Of a stretch of DNA of 64,000 nucleotides, positions 38,654-48,129 are shown piece after piece; positions within the stretch are counted from its first letter, which is position 1, and every line of letters starts with the position of its first letter. This DNA comes from Rouxiella sp. S1S-2 (GTDB lineage Bacteria > Pseudomonadota > Gammaproteobacteria > Enterobacterales > Enterobacteriaceae): positions 806,001-870,000 of the forward strand of contig NZ_WFKL01000001.1 in the NCBI RefSeq assembly GCF_009208105.1, written 5' to 3'. Made by a program: the position numbers and the translations under genes. The notes below the pieces were generated by a model that was given only the letters and a program-made list of their open reading frames with translations, was not told the origin of the DNA and searched no databases.

Positions 38654-39327
38654 TACTGCAAACAACAGCTCTTATATTTTTTCCCACTGCCACATGGGCA
38701 GGGGTCATTGCGGCCAATCTTGGGCGCAGCGATAACGGGCGTTAAGGCCGGCGCTTCAGGCTCATCGACTCGCTGTGTTAGCCAGTAGTCATGCAACGCC
38801 AAAGCCGCAGGTTTGATTTTTTCAATACTGAGCTCGACTTCTTCCTCAGTCATTTCTTCAAGCACTGGCGCATTTTCTTCACTTCCGTGTAGGGCAATGG
38901 CCTTCAGTGCAGGCTCTAGCGATGCCGGCAGTGCTGACCAGTCATCCAGCGACCATCCCCGCATATAGCCGTAACACCACTCTTCTACAACTGTATACTC
39001 AACATCATCAATCTCGTGAACGCCAAAAAGGGGTTCGAATTGATCCGGATATTCAGTCAACCGGTCGGAAATGTCATTCATATGTTGAAAGGACAGCTCC
39101 ATAAAGCGATTAAGCTCACGCTCAGACGCCCATTTTGGAATATGTTCCGGCCCGCCCCACAGCGCGACTAACCATTCGCTCGGTTCGATCATTCGTGGGC
39201 CGGAGAGGATGGCGGTCAGCAACCCATCCAACTCGGCGACGTCAACCACAGATGTGTCATTGCCGTACTTCTCCAGCACGTCCTCAAGCCATTCCAGCTC
39301 TTTCTCGGTTAATGGTCCTTCTTTCAT
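38653..39327 (-). CDS. yecA: YecA family protein (UPF0149 plus C-terminal SEC-C zinc motif)
   Basis: The 224 residues match E. coli YecA (221). The UPF0149 domain takes up residues 5-180 ([29 protein letters not shown]). The C-terminal [18 protein letters not shown] is the SEC-C zinc-binding motif also found at the end of SecA. E. coli YecA has been linked to SecA-type motifs and ribosomes, but its role is not settled. The ATG at 39327 is preferred to one five codons upstream because GGAGAG lies 6 bases before it. A short membrane ORF lies immediately upstream. Confidence 0.92.
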   Translation of the reverse strand: MKEGPLTEKELEWLEDVLEKYGNDTSVVDVAELDGLLTAILSGPRMIEPSEWLVALWGGPEHIPKWASERELNRFMELSFQHMNDISDRLTEYPDQFEPLFGVHEIDDVEYTVVEEWCYGYMRGWSLDDWSALPASLEPALKAIALHGSEENAPVLEEMTEEEVELSIEKIKPAALALHDYWLTQRVDEPEAPALTPVIAAPKIGRNDPCPCGSGKKYKSCCLQ

Positions 39328-39350
39328 GCTGTTCTCTCCCATGGAGTTTA

Positions 39351-39452
39351 TTATCTAAGCAGGGGTTCTACTGCCGGTAATATCTTATCCCAGTTTATGT
39401 AGATCAGAATTGCTGCGGATGCTGCGATGATGAACAACCATTTTCCAAGCAT
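39351..39452 (-). CDS. Small single-span membrane protein, 33 residues
   Basis: A 33-codon frame starting ATG (39450-39452), too short for usual gene finders. The peptide begins [18 protein letters not shown], then a polar/charged part [10 protein letters not shown] and a basic end. One membrane helix covers residues 5-19. GAGGTG lies 6 bases upstream of the ATG, a strong ribosome site. It ends 24 bases before yecA on the same strand, so they probably share a transcript. I do not recognise the family. Confidence 0.58.
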   Translation of the reverse strand: MLGKWLFIIAASAAILIYINWDKILPAVEPLLR

Positions 39453-39581
39453 GTCTGCACCTCGTTTCTCTGAGATTGATAGTCGGCTTTCTGTCTGTCG
39501 ATCATTATAAAGTACTTGGCGAGTCATCATCGATCAAAAAGATTGCATGATTTTACCAAGGAGAGAAAATGCATCCCTCTG

Positions 39582-39776
39582 TCAGCTTTGATTTTTTGCA
39601 GCAACCCCTTTAAGAGCCTGCTTCAACCAATCACTGGCTGCGGGATCAAACGCTGCCTTTGGCGAAAGGTTTTGATTCAGCGAGGTGAGCGCCGTAGCAA
39701 TTGCCGGTGCCAACTGACAGGCATAAACGCTGGGAGACATCCGGTGGCCTTCGCGATGAAAAAGCGGATCGTTCAT
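39582..39776 (-). CDS. Small hypothetical protein, 64 residues
   Basis: A 64-codon frame with a balanced composition and a helix-like core YACQLAPAIATALTSLNQNL, then DWLKQALKGVAAK. It distantly recalls short enterobacterial proteins of the YecJ kind, but I am not certain. The ribosome site is weak. It lies between the small membrane ORF and the broken acetyltransferase. Confidence 0.42.
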   Translation of the reverse strand: MNDPLFHREGHRMSPSVYACQLAPAIATALTSLNQNLSPKAAFDPAASDWLKQALKGVAAKNQS

Positions 39777-39847
39777 ATTGCACTTAATTCATTGAACTGT
39801 ACCGCTTATGCTTGCCGTCATCAATCTGAAGAGAAAAGGGTAAACAT

Positions 39848-40139
<292 letters not shown>

Positions 40140-40189
40140 TCAGGCCTATTTTATGACAACCCACTATTAAGTGGGTTTATTTTTGTGTA

Positions 40190-40816
40190 TTAGAACAGCA
40201 GCAACTCAGCCCTCATAGATTCTTGAACCGTTGGGCGGCTTATAACGCGCGTGTACCACGTCGCCAGATTTTTTAAATCAGTTAAGTCGGCATCCAGATT
40301 ATAAACAGAGGCCATCCAGTCGGCTTTAACCCAACCCGTGAGGGCAAATAGATAGCCATCCGCGACAGTAAACTGACTTCCCATCAGAAATTGTTTGTCC
40401 GCAAGTTGTTTATCGATCCAATTAAAATGAGTGAGCAGTTTGGTTTTCGCAATATCAAAGTAATTGCCCGCACCGTAGAAAAGAGGGATCGACCCTTTAT
40501 GAATCTCGGTAGAGAGAAAGCTTAGCCACTCTTGTAAACGATAGCGTTCAATAGTGCCATTCTTCGGCGCCAGGCCGGATTCAGGTGCCAGATCGGCGAT
40601 GTACTGTATTAACGTCGCCCCTTCACGAAATACTTCGCCATTCTCAATTTGAAGGGCGGGGACATATCCCAGCTCATTTATTTTGTAGTAGTCCTGTCCG
40701 TTAGCGTATTTGTGCGTCTTGGTATCAACACGAATTAATTCAAAATCTAATCCCGCTTCGCGAAGGGCAATATGCGGAGAGAGGGAACAGCTGCCGGGAG
40801 AAAAATAAAGTTTCAT
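40190..40816 (-). CDS. gstA: Glutathione S-transferase, beta class (GstA-like)
   Basis: Conjugates glutathione to electrophiles; a cytosolic dimer. The 208 residues fit E. coli GstA (201). It starts MKLYFSPGSCSLSPHIALRE, the beta-class glutathione site with Cys10 and Ser11. VPALQIENGEVFREGATLIQYIADL is the Glu/Ser motif, and the C-terminal helical domain has FTVADGYLFALTGW. The ATG at 40816 is chosen because AAGGAAA lies upstream and the family begins there; earlier in-frame starts add 31 unrelated residues. It is divergent from an HxlR-type regulator. Confidence 0.9.
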   Translation of the reverse strand: MKLYFSPGSCSLSPHIALREAGLDFELIRVDTKTHKYANGQDYYKINELGYVPALQIENGEVFREGATLIQYIADLAPESGLAPKNGTIERYRLQEWLSFLSTEIHKGSIPLFYGAGNYFDIAKTKLLTHFNWIDKQLADKQFLMGSQFTVADGYLFALTGWVKADWMASVYNLDADLTDLKNLATWYTRVISRPTVQESMRAELLLF

Positions 40817-40930
40817 GCGTATTTCCTTACTGAGCGTTAAGGTAGGCCAGAAGGTTAACAACGTCGGTTGAAATTTGGAAGAAGGCACATTAATGTAGTG
40901 TAGGTACATAAATTATACTGGGTTTATAAA

Positions 40931-41263
40931 ATGAAAAGCGTTGTTTCCGGGTGCTCTGTTGAAGAGGCGATGAACTTAATTGGCGGCCGATGGCGATTAT
41001 TAATCGTTTCCTATCTCCTGGAAAAACCTAAAAGGTTTAGCGAATTACGCAGAGACATACCGGCAATTTCACAGCGTATGCTCACCATGGATTTACGTGC
41101 GTTAGAAGAGGCAGGGCTTGTTCTGCGGACCGTTTTCCCTGAAGTCCCGGTTAAGGTTATTTATAACTTAACGCCGGACGGACTCAGGCTGGAAAAAGTG
41201 ATCAACGTCGTTCAGGAACTGGGCCTGTGGCTGAAAGGGCGAAATGAAGGCGTTGAGTGCTGA
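40931..41263 (+). CDS. HxlR/MarR-type winged-helix transcription regulator
   Basis: A 110-residue HxlR-family DNA-binding protein. CSVEEAMNLIGGRWRLLIVSYLL begins with Cys8, which some members use to sense electrophiles. RFSELRRDIPAISQRMLTMDLRALEEAGLV is the winged helix-turn-helix. YNLTPDGLRL forms the wing. It lies 114 bases from the divergent gst gene, so it most likely controls gst and itself; this is inferred from the layout. A stem-loop follows its stop. Confidence 0.87.
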   Translation: MKSVVSGCSVEEAMNLIGGRWRLLIVSYLLEKPKRFSELRRDIPAISQRMLTMDLRALEEAGLVLRTVFPEVPVKVIYNLTPDGLRLEKVINVVQELGLWLKGRNEGVEC

Positions 41264-41279
41264 TGTGATGGCGATCTGG

Positions 41280-41309
41280 GGCTGCTTAACGCTTCCTGGT
41301 TAAGCAGCC
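41280..41309 (+). terminator. Stem-loop behind the HxlR gene
   Basis: GGCTGCTTAAC (41280-41290) pairs perfectly with GTTAAGCAGCC (41299-41309) around an 8-base loop, 16 bases after the stop codon. The tail GTTGTAATCTTT is only partly U-rich. Confidence 0.55.
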
Positions 41310-41407
41310 GTTGTAATCTTTAACCTGTGTTCATCGCGCTGAAAACTCTATCAGTAAAATCCGCTCATTTCTGATGCTCAGCTATTTCCGAGCTGGTCTT
41401 TGTGTTA

Positions 41408-42628
41408 TCAGTTTTTGATAGCAGATTGCTCGCTGCCCATTTTTGTCGCTTGCATGGTCAGCGCTATCACTGCGCTTGCTAGCGTGAAAGTGGCCATTAT
41501 CCAACCCATTGTCCACGGTGTTCCATCGCTGAACAGGGCAAGTAACAAAGACGAAATAATCCCGCTCCCGTACTGCAGCGCGCCTATTAGTGCCGATGCC
41601 GAACCCGCTATATTGGGGGCGGCATCCAATGCACAAACCGTAGAGGTCGCAGAAATAATTCCATTCATGCAAAAGAAGATAAATACTGCACCCACAATCA
41701 GGCTAATCCCGCCGAACCCCAGTCCGGTAGCAGCAGCAAGGACGACGGCAGCAAGGGCGGCGACGAATATGGCAAACTTGAGCAAGGCTTCAAGGGGATA
41801 ACGATGCACCAGCCGTCGGTTAACGATGCTTAACGCCATTACCCCGACAATATTGAACGCAAATAACCAACCATAATGCTGCGGGTCAACGCCGAAGTAG
41901 GTGATGTAGACAAAAGGGGACCCGGTAATAAACGCATAGGCAGCGACATAGTAGAATGTCAGGCATAGCGTAAAACACATAAATTTGGTGTTGGTCAGCA
42001 ACTGGTAATAATTGTATAGAGCGCCAGATAAAGATGCCTGAACGCGTTTTTCTTCAGGCAATGTCTCGGGCAGCCAGAAGACAGAAATAAGCATTAAGGT
42101 ACCAATAATCGCCAGCAGCCAAAAAATAGAATGCCACGAGGTCACAGTAATGATTTGCCCACCAAGCAGCGGCCCGACGATGGGCGCAATAGCCATAACC
42201 ATCATCAGGGTGGAAAGCATGTGTGCTGCTCGAGTACGGCTATACAGGTCGCGGATCATCGCTCTCGCTAGCATGGGGCCCGTGCATGCCCCCAGAGCCT
42301 GAAATACGCGCCAGAAAACGATTTGTACAATATCTGATGATAAGGCACAGCCCACAGAACCTATAACGAACAACACTATGCCAACGAACAGTGGCAAGCG
42401 TCGACCAAAATGGTCACTGAGTGGTCCCCAAATTAGTTGCGCAATGCAAAAACCGATTAAGAAACCTGTGACCGTTAACTCTGCATCGCCCTGAAGATCT
42501 TTCGCCATCACAGGCATGGCGGGTAAATAAATGTCGGTTGATAAGGAGGTTACTGCCATTAATGCACTGAGAATGATAATAAAAGGCAGTCCCGTTGTTT
42601 TAATGGATAGTACTTGGGAATGGAACAT
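41408..42628 (-). CDS. Bcr/CflA-family drug-resistance transporter (MFS)
   Basis: A proton-driven efflux transporter of the inner membrane, 406 residues and about twelve segments. LMAVTSLSTDIYLPAMPVMAKDL at the N-terminus is the Bcr/CflA mark, then IWGPLSDHFGRRLPL (MFS motif A, about 67-81). ACTGPMLARAMIRDL and APIVGPLLGGQI follow, and SPFVYITYFG comes after the central loop. Substrates may include bicyclomycin, chloramphenicol or arabinose-like sugars; none can be assigned. It is a single gene. The ribosome site before the chosen ATG is weak. Confidence 0.9.
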   Translation of the reverse strand: MFHSQVLSIKTTGLPFIIILSALMAVTSLSTDIYLPAMPVMAKDLQGDAELTVTGFLIGFCIAQLIWGPLSDHFGRRLPLFVGIVLFVIGSVGCALSSDIVQIVFWRVFQALGACTGPMLARAMIRDLYSRTRAAHMLSTLMMVMAIAPIVGPLLGGQIITVTSWHSIFWLLAIIGTLMLISVFWLPETLPEEKRVQASLSGALYNYYQLLTNTKFMCFTLCLTFYYVAAYAFITGSPFVYITYFGVDPQHYGWLFAFNIVGVMALSIVNRRLVHRYPLEALLKFAIFVAALAAVVLAAATGLGFGGISLIVGAVFIFFCMNGIISATSTVCALDAAPNIAGSASALIGALQYGSGIISSLLLALFSDGTPWTMGWIMATFTLASAVIALTMQATKMGSEQSAIKN

Positions 42629-42859
42629 GGAGGTCCGTTTTTTCAGTAGTTAGATGAGCTATATTATCAACACTGTGGCTATAGATAATCTATTGCGAGC
42701 GGATAGGCCTTATGAGAGAAACTCACTAATAAATAATGATCAGAATAATAAACCGGATACTCAGGATGAGAACACCTTGAAGGTGGGATCAGAATTAAAC
42801 AACCAGCAGCCCAGACAGGAAAAACTTGCCCTGTCCGGGTCCCTTAAAGCAGTAAGGAG

Positions 42860-42892
42860 TTAGCCCGCATTTAATCATTTTCTGCGGGCTAA
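42860..42892 (-). terminator. Stem-loop behind the SDR pair
   Basis: TTAGCCCGCA (42860-42869) pairs perfectly with TGCGGGCTAA (42883-42892), a few bases beyond the stop of the short-chain dehydrogenase at 42898. There is no good U-tract on the minus strand, so termination is plausible but not certain. Confidence 0.45.
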
Positions 42893-42897
42893 ACAGG

Positions 42898-43611
42898 TCA
42901 CCAAGGCCAGGTTTTGTTTTCGTAATCAAGGTAGAGATGAGTATTGTCGTGACGATGCTGTTCTATCACGTCAGCCATGCCTTTTACACTGGTCTTCACA
43001 TCAATCTCGGCTTCTACTGCACCATCCAGTGTACCCATAGCAGTGGCTACCCAGCCCGGATGAATGGACAAAACGGTATGGCCTGCACCTTGAATATCCA
43101 TATAAATACAGCGAGCTAGCATGTTGAGTGCCACTTTACTGGCTCGGTATAATTCAAGGCCAATTCCCGGCTCATCGTTGGCCGCGATGCTGGCCCTGTG
43201 AGAGGTCATAAAGCACAACGTTCCCTGAGGACTGAGCGTCGGGATCAAATGCCGAGCCAGACGTGCCGGACCAAAGGAATTGGTCATCATAATTTGCTGG
43301 AATTCCGTATCGGTGGCCTGCAAGACAGACTGGTGTAACGGGCCAAAAATTCCGGCGATCATGAAAATTACGTCAAACTTTCTCACGCCAATCTGATTCA
43401 TAAACGGTTCTATCCGAGTTTTGTCGGTGACATCAATCGGCGCTGAAGAGAGTTGGCCCGGATAAGATTTACTTAATGTTTCCAGGGATGCCAGATCAGA
43501 GCCTGGATAATAGGTGGCAAAAACCTCCCATCCCCGAGATAAATAGAATTCTGCCAGACCAAGACCGAGACCTCTTTCTGCCCCTACAATCAAAATACTT
43601 GAGTTGTTCAT
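42898..43611 (-). CDS. Short-chain dehydrogenase/reductase, atypical
   Basis: A 237-residue SDR. The N-terminal motif ILIVGAERGLGLGLAEFYLSR is a variant of TGxxxGxG. Asn-Ala-Gly is replaced by FMIAGIFGPL, while the catalytic region has CFMTSHRASIAAND, then ELYRASKVALNML (Tyr-x-x-x-Lys present). It resembles the YwnB/csgA-like classical SDRs with a divergent start. GGAG precedes the ATG. It follows the other SDR by 17 bases and is certainly in the same operon. The substrate is unknown. Confidence 0.85.
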   Translation of the reverse strand: MNNSSILIVGAERGLGLGLAEFYLSRGWEVFATYYPGSDLASLETLSKSYPGQLSSAPIDVTDKTRIEPFMNQIGVRKFDVIFMIAGIFGPLHQSVLQATDTEFQQIMMTNSFGPARLARHLIPTLSPQGTLCFMTSHRASIAANDEPGIGLELYRASKVALNMLARCIYMDIQGAGHTVLSIHPGWVATAMGTLDGAVEAEIDVKTSVKGMADVIEQHRHDNTHLYLDYENKTWPW

Positions 43612-43628
43612 TTTATTACTCCAGATAA

Positions 43629-44378
43629 TTATTGTGCTGTGTATCCGCCATCTGCAACCAGAACGGCACCGGTTACAAAGCTGGCCTTGGGTGAAGCTAG
43701 CCAGACAATAGCTTCAGCGATTTCCTCGGGCTGAGCGACTCGGCCGAGTGGGTGCGCATGCCCATAACTGGCGAGCGTTGCGCGGCTGTCTTCAACAATT
43801 CCGTCCAGAATATTGGTCTCAACAACCCCTGGGGCAACGCAGTTGACCCTGATATTGTTTTCACCTGCTTCCAGCGAAAGTACTTTTGTCAGCTGAGCAA
43901 TGGCGCCTTTAGAAGCCGCGTATGCCGCTGTCGTTTTCATTCCCACAATGCTGACGATCGATGCCACATTCACCATTGCGCCTTCGCGGCGTGGTTGCAT
44001 CACTTTCAGCGCCTCGCGGCACAGCAAAAAATAGCCCCTGGCATTGATGGACATAATGTTGTCCCACTCATCAACAGAGGTTTCAGTAACCTGCTTGTTC
44101 AGCGTTTTGCCTGCGTTATTCACCAAAATATCAAGCTGACCAAATGCTGAGCACGCCAAAGACACCGTGTCGATTGCAGATTTTTCGTAACGCACATCGC
44201 ACACCACTGGGATCACTCGGCCGGGAATCGCCATCATGTTTACCGCTGGATTAATGTCCTGAGCGATAATTCTGGCGCCGTGTTCCAGTAAAAGATTCAC
44301 AGTGGCCTTGCCAATATCACCGGCAGCGCCGGTAACTATCGCGACTTTATCGTTTAGCCCGAAGGAGAGTTCTTTCAT
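43629..44378 (-). CDS. Short-chain dehydrogenase/reductase, classical
   Basis: A 249-residue classical SDR with all marks: VAIVTGAAGDIGKATV (TGxxxGxG), NNAGKTLN, VNVASIVSIVG, and YAASKGAIAQL (Tyr-x-x-x-Lys, about 154). The C-terminus is PKASFVTGAVLVADGGYTAQ, typical of the FabG/glucose dehydrogenase group. AAGGG precedes the ATG. It is the first gene of a two-SDR operon, divergent from an AraC-type regulator that probably controls it. Confidence 0.88.
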   Translation of the reverse strand: MKELSFGLNDKVAIVTGAAGDIGKATVNLLLEHGARIIAQDINPAVNMMAIPGRVIPVVCDVRYEKSAIDTVSLACSAFGQLDILVNNAGKTLNKQVTETSVDEWDNIMSINARGYFLLCREALKVMQPRREGAMVNVASIVSIVGMKTTAAYAASKGAIAQLTKVLSLEAGENNIRVNCVAPGVVETNILDGIVEDSRATLASYGHAHPLGRVAQPEEIAEAIVWLASPKASFVTGAVLVADGGYTAQ

Positions 44379-44641
44379 TTTCGGCCCTTAAAAGCAGTGT
44401 GGTACTTCGCCATGACTTGCCCGGGAACACTGTCTGTACCCGCAAAAAGCCAGACCCCTAGGGCGTTGCTAGACTGCCTCATAATGTCTTCTCCCTTTCT
44501 GTCGTTCGTTGCAGCCAGAATAGAGAAAACGTCATTTAGCAACAATGGCGATAATTTTATAAATATTGCCTATTCCTATATAATTCCGTCAAAAATAGGT
44601 GTAAATATCTCAATATATTATTGAATGACTTAGGGGTGTCT

Positions 44642-45565
44642 ATGTCCGGTTTAAGCAATGAGCTCAGGCAAAAACTCATTTCCACCTTGATAGCGCTGAC
44701 ACCTGAAGAAGGATATACGCGTACCTGGTTGAACAAAGTTAAGCTCTTGAGAGTGAACGAATCGATGCCGCATACGCCGGTGCTTTATGAACCTTGCATC
44801 GTTATTGTCGTTCAGGGCAAAAAAACAGGCGTTTTGGGAGGACGTGAGTTTGTCTATGACACCCAGCACTATTTGGTTCTGTCGGTGCCATTGCCCTTTA
44901 CCAGCCAAACGGTCGCCAGTGATAATGAACCCCTCCTTGCGCTTTCTATCTCATTAGATCTGGTGATGATTGCGGAAATATTGTTTGAATTAACGGAGTG
45001 CGATATTCCTGAAGCAGAGCCGAACTCTATGCTGTCGACACCGCTAAATGAATCGTTGGGCGAGGCCGTATTCAGGCTGATTCAGGCGGCTTCTGACAAG
45101 ATTGCCGCTAAGGTGCTCGGTCCCGGATTACTAAAAGAAATTTATTATCACGTACTGTTAGATGTGCAAGGCGGAACGCTGCGGGCTGCCTTGTCAGGCA
45201 AGGGGCATTTTGGGCAAATTGCCGTTGCATTACGCACCATTCACGGACGATTTCAGGAGCGTCTGGATGTTGAAACACTGGCAAAACAGGCGGGTATGAG
45301 CACCCCGGCATTTTTCGTGCACTTCAAAAACTTTACCGGCACGACCCCAATTCAGTACCTCAAATCGACTCGCCTTCATCAGGCTCGTTTACTGATGGTT
45401 AAAGGCGGAGTTTCAGCTGCCGAAGCCTCAATAAAAGTCGGCTACGAGAGTCCGACACAGTTCAGCAGGGAGTTTAAACATTTCTTCGGGCATCCTCCTT
45501 TGAAAGAGGCGCAGCGTTTACGTGAATTATTAAAGGTGAAAGCTGAGTCATATTGGCCAGATTAG
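44642..45565 (+). CDS. AraC-family transcriptional regulator (AraC_N type)
   Basis: A 307-residue regulator. The N-terminal ligand domain has PHTPVLYEPCIVIVVQGKKTG and LVLSVPLPFTSQTVASD, as in the AraC_N group near short-chain dehydrogenases. The C-terminal domain carries two helix-turn-helices: LDVETLAKQAGMSTPAFFVHFK and AAEASIKVGYESPTQFSREF. The ATG at 44642 is chosen because GGGG lies about 7 bases upstream and the N-terminus then fits the family; a TTG at 44621 is in frame. It is divergent from the SDR operon (263 bases away). Activation by an aldehyde or ketone is inferred only from relatives. Confidence 0.88.
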   Translation: MSGLSNELRQKLISTLIALTPEEGYTRTWLNKVKLLRVNESMPHTPVLYEPCIVIVVQGKKTGVLGGREFVYDTQHYLVLSVPLPFTSQTVASDNEPLLALSISLDLVMIAEILFELTECDIPEAEPNSMLSTPLNESLGEAVFRLIQAASDKIAAKVLGPGLLKEIYYHVLLDVQGGTLRAALSGKGHFGQIAVALRTIHGRFQERLDVETLAKQAGMSTPAFFVHFKNFTGTTPIQYLKSTRLHQARLLMVKGGVSAAEASIKVGYESPTQFSREFKHFFGHPPLKEAQRLRELLKVKAESYWPD

Positions 45566-45724
45566 AGTGGGATTATTAATTGTGGAGTAGAGTAAGAAGG
45601 GTGTTGTGGGGTGGGGGAGTTTAATTATGGCTGCGAATAATTAATAAGACTTCCATTTCTATGCCTGTGTTGATAGCCGCAACCTCAGGGGAGATACAAC
45701 ATGCATTATTTTAACGACTGCGTT

Positions 45725-46799
45725 TTAGTGACATGAGGCTTTGCAATAAACAGTCGAAAGAATGTTCCCGATGACCTTGATTCTATGAAGAATATTGAAG
45801 CAGGCCTGCAAACGTGGGGAGGCTTCAATGAAGCTTTGATGATCTCCTGTCATTTCCATCGCTGGGTGAACGGAAACGCCGCGAATATGCTGCAGCATTT
45901 TTAATGCAGCGCCTGGCCCGCCTTGTGAAAGTTTAACCCTGGCATTCTCATAGGCAATGGCCTGTCCCTCGGGCATCAAACGGGGATAGAGGTATCGCGT
46001 CTTGATGGGCAATTCTTTCGCCACGTCCTCTTTTAATCGCCGAAACGCCAGCGGTGGCAGGCCGTTTTGCGCGTGGAACACTCGCTGATGCAGTTGAACC
46101 ATATTGCATTCATTAGGCTCGTCGTAATGCTCTTTGAAGTTGCGTAAGGTGTCGAGCGAGCCTGGGGCCAGTTGGTCCATCACCGCCCATAGATCGGCGG
46201 TTGCGTTTTCTATAGGGGTCCCAGTTAGCCCTATGCGGTAATCAGCGTTGACTGCACGCCCAGCGTAGCCGCGCAGTGATACCGGGTTTTTAAGTGCCTG
46301 AATCTCGTCAAACACTACGGCTGAGAAATTGATTTTGGCGAATGAATGTTGATAGTTTGTCAGCGTTGTATAGGTAGTCAGCATCCAGAAACGATGCCCT
46401 TTACCTTCGACTATAGCTTCATGAAGCTGCTTAAAATCAAGCAGCGCGTTTCCATCCTTTGTCTCGATACCTTTGGCGTCAAATACCTTATATTGGCTTG
46501 ACGCTGAACCATAAAGTCTCATTAAATGGCCCAAACCTTCGGAATCCGTATGTTGCTCAACCTCTGCATTCCAGTTTTCAAGCAACGAAGTGGGTGCAAC
46601 AATCAGGATTGGCCCGCGCTCTTTGCCTTGATCGGTGCTCACCGCGTTGTTTTCTTTCAGCCATCTTAAAAAAGAAATCGTCTGCAGCGTTTTACCCAAG
46701 CCTTGTTCGTCGGCGTTTAGAATAACCTCTTTCTCATTACTATCAAGAGCCCGGCGCACTTTGTCACAAAAGCTTTGCCCGTGTGATATTTGATATGTT
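45725..46799 (-). pseudogene. SNF2-type helicase remnant, truncated at both ends
   Basis: This is the first helicase lobe of a SNF2-family ATPase: ADEQGLGKTLQTISFL (Walker A), PILIVAPTSLLENWNAEV, VVFDEIQALKN (Walker B, DEIQ) and RIGLTGTPIENATADLWAV, then LAFRRLKEDVAKELP. The coding sense continues upstream to a TGA at 46797 without a usable start (a GTG at 46757-46759 is only a default). The frame also stops after about 344 codons, before the second lobe. The last residues (VIGNILSTVYCKASCH) no longer resemble a helicase. It is a decayed fragment of a larger mobile or defence-type protein near the tRNA gene. Confidence 0.8.
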
Positions 46800-46908
46800 C
46801 AAAGGTAGTTAATACGAATGCAGTCAGGCTGTGAGCAAATAGCCTACAGCCTCATTTTTGATGCAAATATTAAATTATTATTTTCATTAAAACTAAAAGT
46901 TTATCTTA

Positions 46909-47643
46909 TCAAGTTAAATATTGGAAAGATCTATTGTATTCACTTATTATGACCCCCCGAAGTTTTCTTTTATAGAGTAAAGTCAAATAGGCGTTAATAA
47001 CTAACCAAAGAAGTTGCAATTTTAGAATGGGAAAAAAAATAAAATAAATCACCTTAACATCTTTTGTGTTTTTTATAGCTTTTTCAACCTCGGGGTTTTG
47101 GTTTTTCTTACTAACCATCTCGCAGACTACCTCTGCAAGATTTTTAGATGTATTATTCTCCACGGCGAAGTTAGCTGCTGAAATTTTAAGGCATTTTTCG
47201 TTATCAATAGTCCATGCTTGTTTTCTGTCGAATGATGTTGCTTTACCATAGGTTATCAAAAAATCCTCTTTAGAAGAATTGAGTGTCAATGCAGCCCAGT
47301 TTTCTGGAATTAAAGATATTTTATATAAAAAATACCCTGACACTGACATGCCAGTTATGGCCAAACAGATGAGTAATGATGAAAGGACTTTATCCGACTT
47401 AGTAATTATTGGTAGTTCATCTAATGATATTTTTATTGAAAATAACGACATCTTCCATGTTTTTATTTTAGCTTTTTTGAATAACTTTCTTTGATATTTT
47501 GGAAACGAATTTAATCTTTTTTTTAATAGTTTATACAAAGCACATGCAGCTGTCAGAAAACTAATAATTCCGGTAATTATTCCTATGGAAGAATTGACGA
47601 GATCAATGCTCAATGTTTCATTCATAATATTAACGCTGCTCAT
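46909..47643 (-). CDS. Orphan membrane protein, 244 residues
   Basis: I do not recognise this protein. It has an N-terminal hydrophobic stretch (SSIGIITGIISFLTAACALYKLL), a second helix near the middle (VLSSLLICLAITGMSVSGYFLYKI) and a third close to the end (VIYFIFFPILKLQLLWLVINAYLTLLY). Between them lies a soluble domain with Cys residues, including ENNTSKNLAEVVCEM. The ATG at 47643 follows AAGGAG at 5-base spacing, better than the earlier in-frame starts. It is markedly AT-rich. It lies between the helicase remnant and tRNA-Ile, as expected of integrated foreign DNA. Confidence 0.65.
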   Translation of the reverse strand: MSSVNIMNETLSIDLVNSSIGIITGIISFLTAACALYKLLKKRLNSFPKYQRKLFKKAKIKTWKMSLFSIKISLDELPIITKSDKVLSSLLICLAITGMSVSGYFLYKISLIPENWAALTLNSSKEDFLITYGKATSFDRKQAWTIDNEKCLKISAANFAVENNTSKNLAEVVCEMVSKKNQNPEVEKAIKNTKDVKVIYFIFFPILKLQLLWLVINAYLTLLYKRKLRGVIISEYNRSFQYLT

Positions 47644-47859
47644 GTAGACTCCTTGTCTATTTATATCCTTATTCCCTTTTATCACTTGGAAACTAAAAAG
47701 CAACTCGAATGGGCTAATTTTCAGATACCACGTCTGCTAATCAAGCGAGATTAAAAAATTTGAGGTTAGAAGTCTTGTTTGAGACAAGAGCTGGTTAGTT
47801 AGTGTACGAGTAAATTGTCTCGTGCGACACTTTTGAGGCAATGTCTCGAGGCAATAAAA

Positions 47860-47883
47860 AAGCCACTCCTTTAGAAGTGGCTT
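47860..47883 (-). terminator. Intrinsic terminator of tRNA-Ile
   Basis: On the minus strand AAGCCACT (47883-47876) pairs with AGTGGCTT (47867-47860) around 8 bases, followed by TTTTTATT. It lies 27 bases beyond the tRNA 3' end. Confidence 0.85.
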
Positions 47884-47909
47884 AGATACCTGATTTAACA
47901 GGGAAAATT

Positions 47910-47986
47910 TGGTGGCCCCTACTGGACTTGAACCAGTGACCAAGCGATTATGAGTCGCGTGCTCTAACCAACTGAGCTAAGGGGCC
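47910..47986 (-). tRNA. ileX: tRNA-Ile (anticodon CAU, ileX-type)
   Basis: A 77-base tRNA with encoded CCA. The acceptor GGCCCCT pairs with AGGGGCC. The D-loop is AGTTGGTTA. The anticodon loop CTCATAA has a CAT anticodon between CGCGA and TCGCT, and the T-loop is TTCAAGT. It matches E. coli ileX almost base for base, in the same place beside mug. Its C34 would be changed to lysidine by TilS so that it reads AUA. The 3' side of such genes is a frequent integration site, and the orphan genes to its left fit that. Confidence 0.97.
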
Positions 47987-48129
47987 GCGGTGCAGGATTA
48001 TACGGTAGTTAGTCACCCTAGGTCTACACCTCAAACGACCGTATGCCTGTTTTATGTTCAACTTTTAGCTTGTTGTTATTGCTGCGAGTTTTTAGGATAG
48101 CTACATTAAAAACGGCTTAAGGCTTAAAC

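Noticed and set aside
42654..42863. 69-residue frame between the Bcr/CflA pump and the SDR genes
   Set aside because: No ribosome site, polar low-complexity composition, no resemblance to any family.
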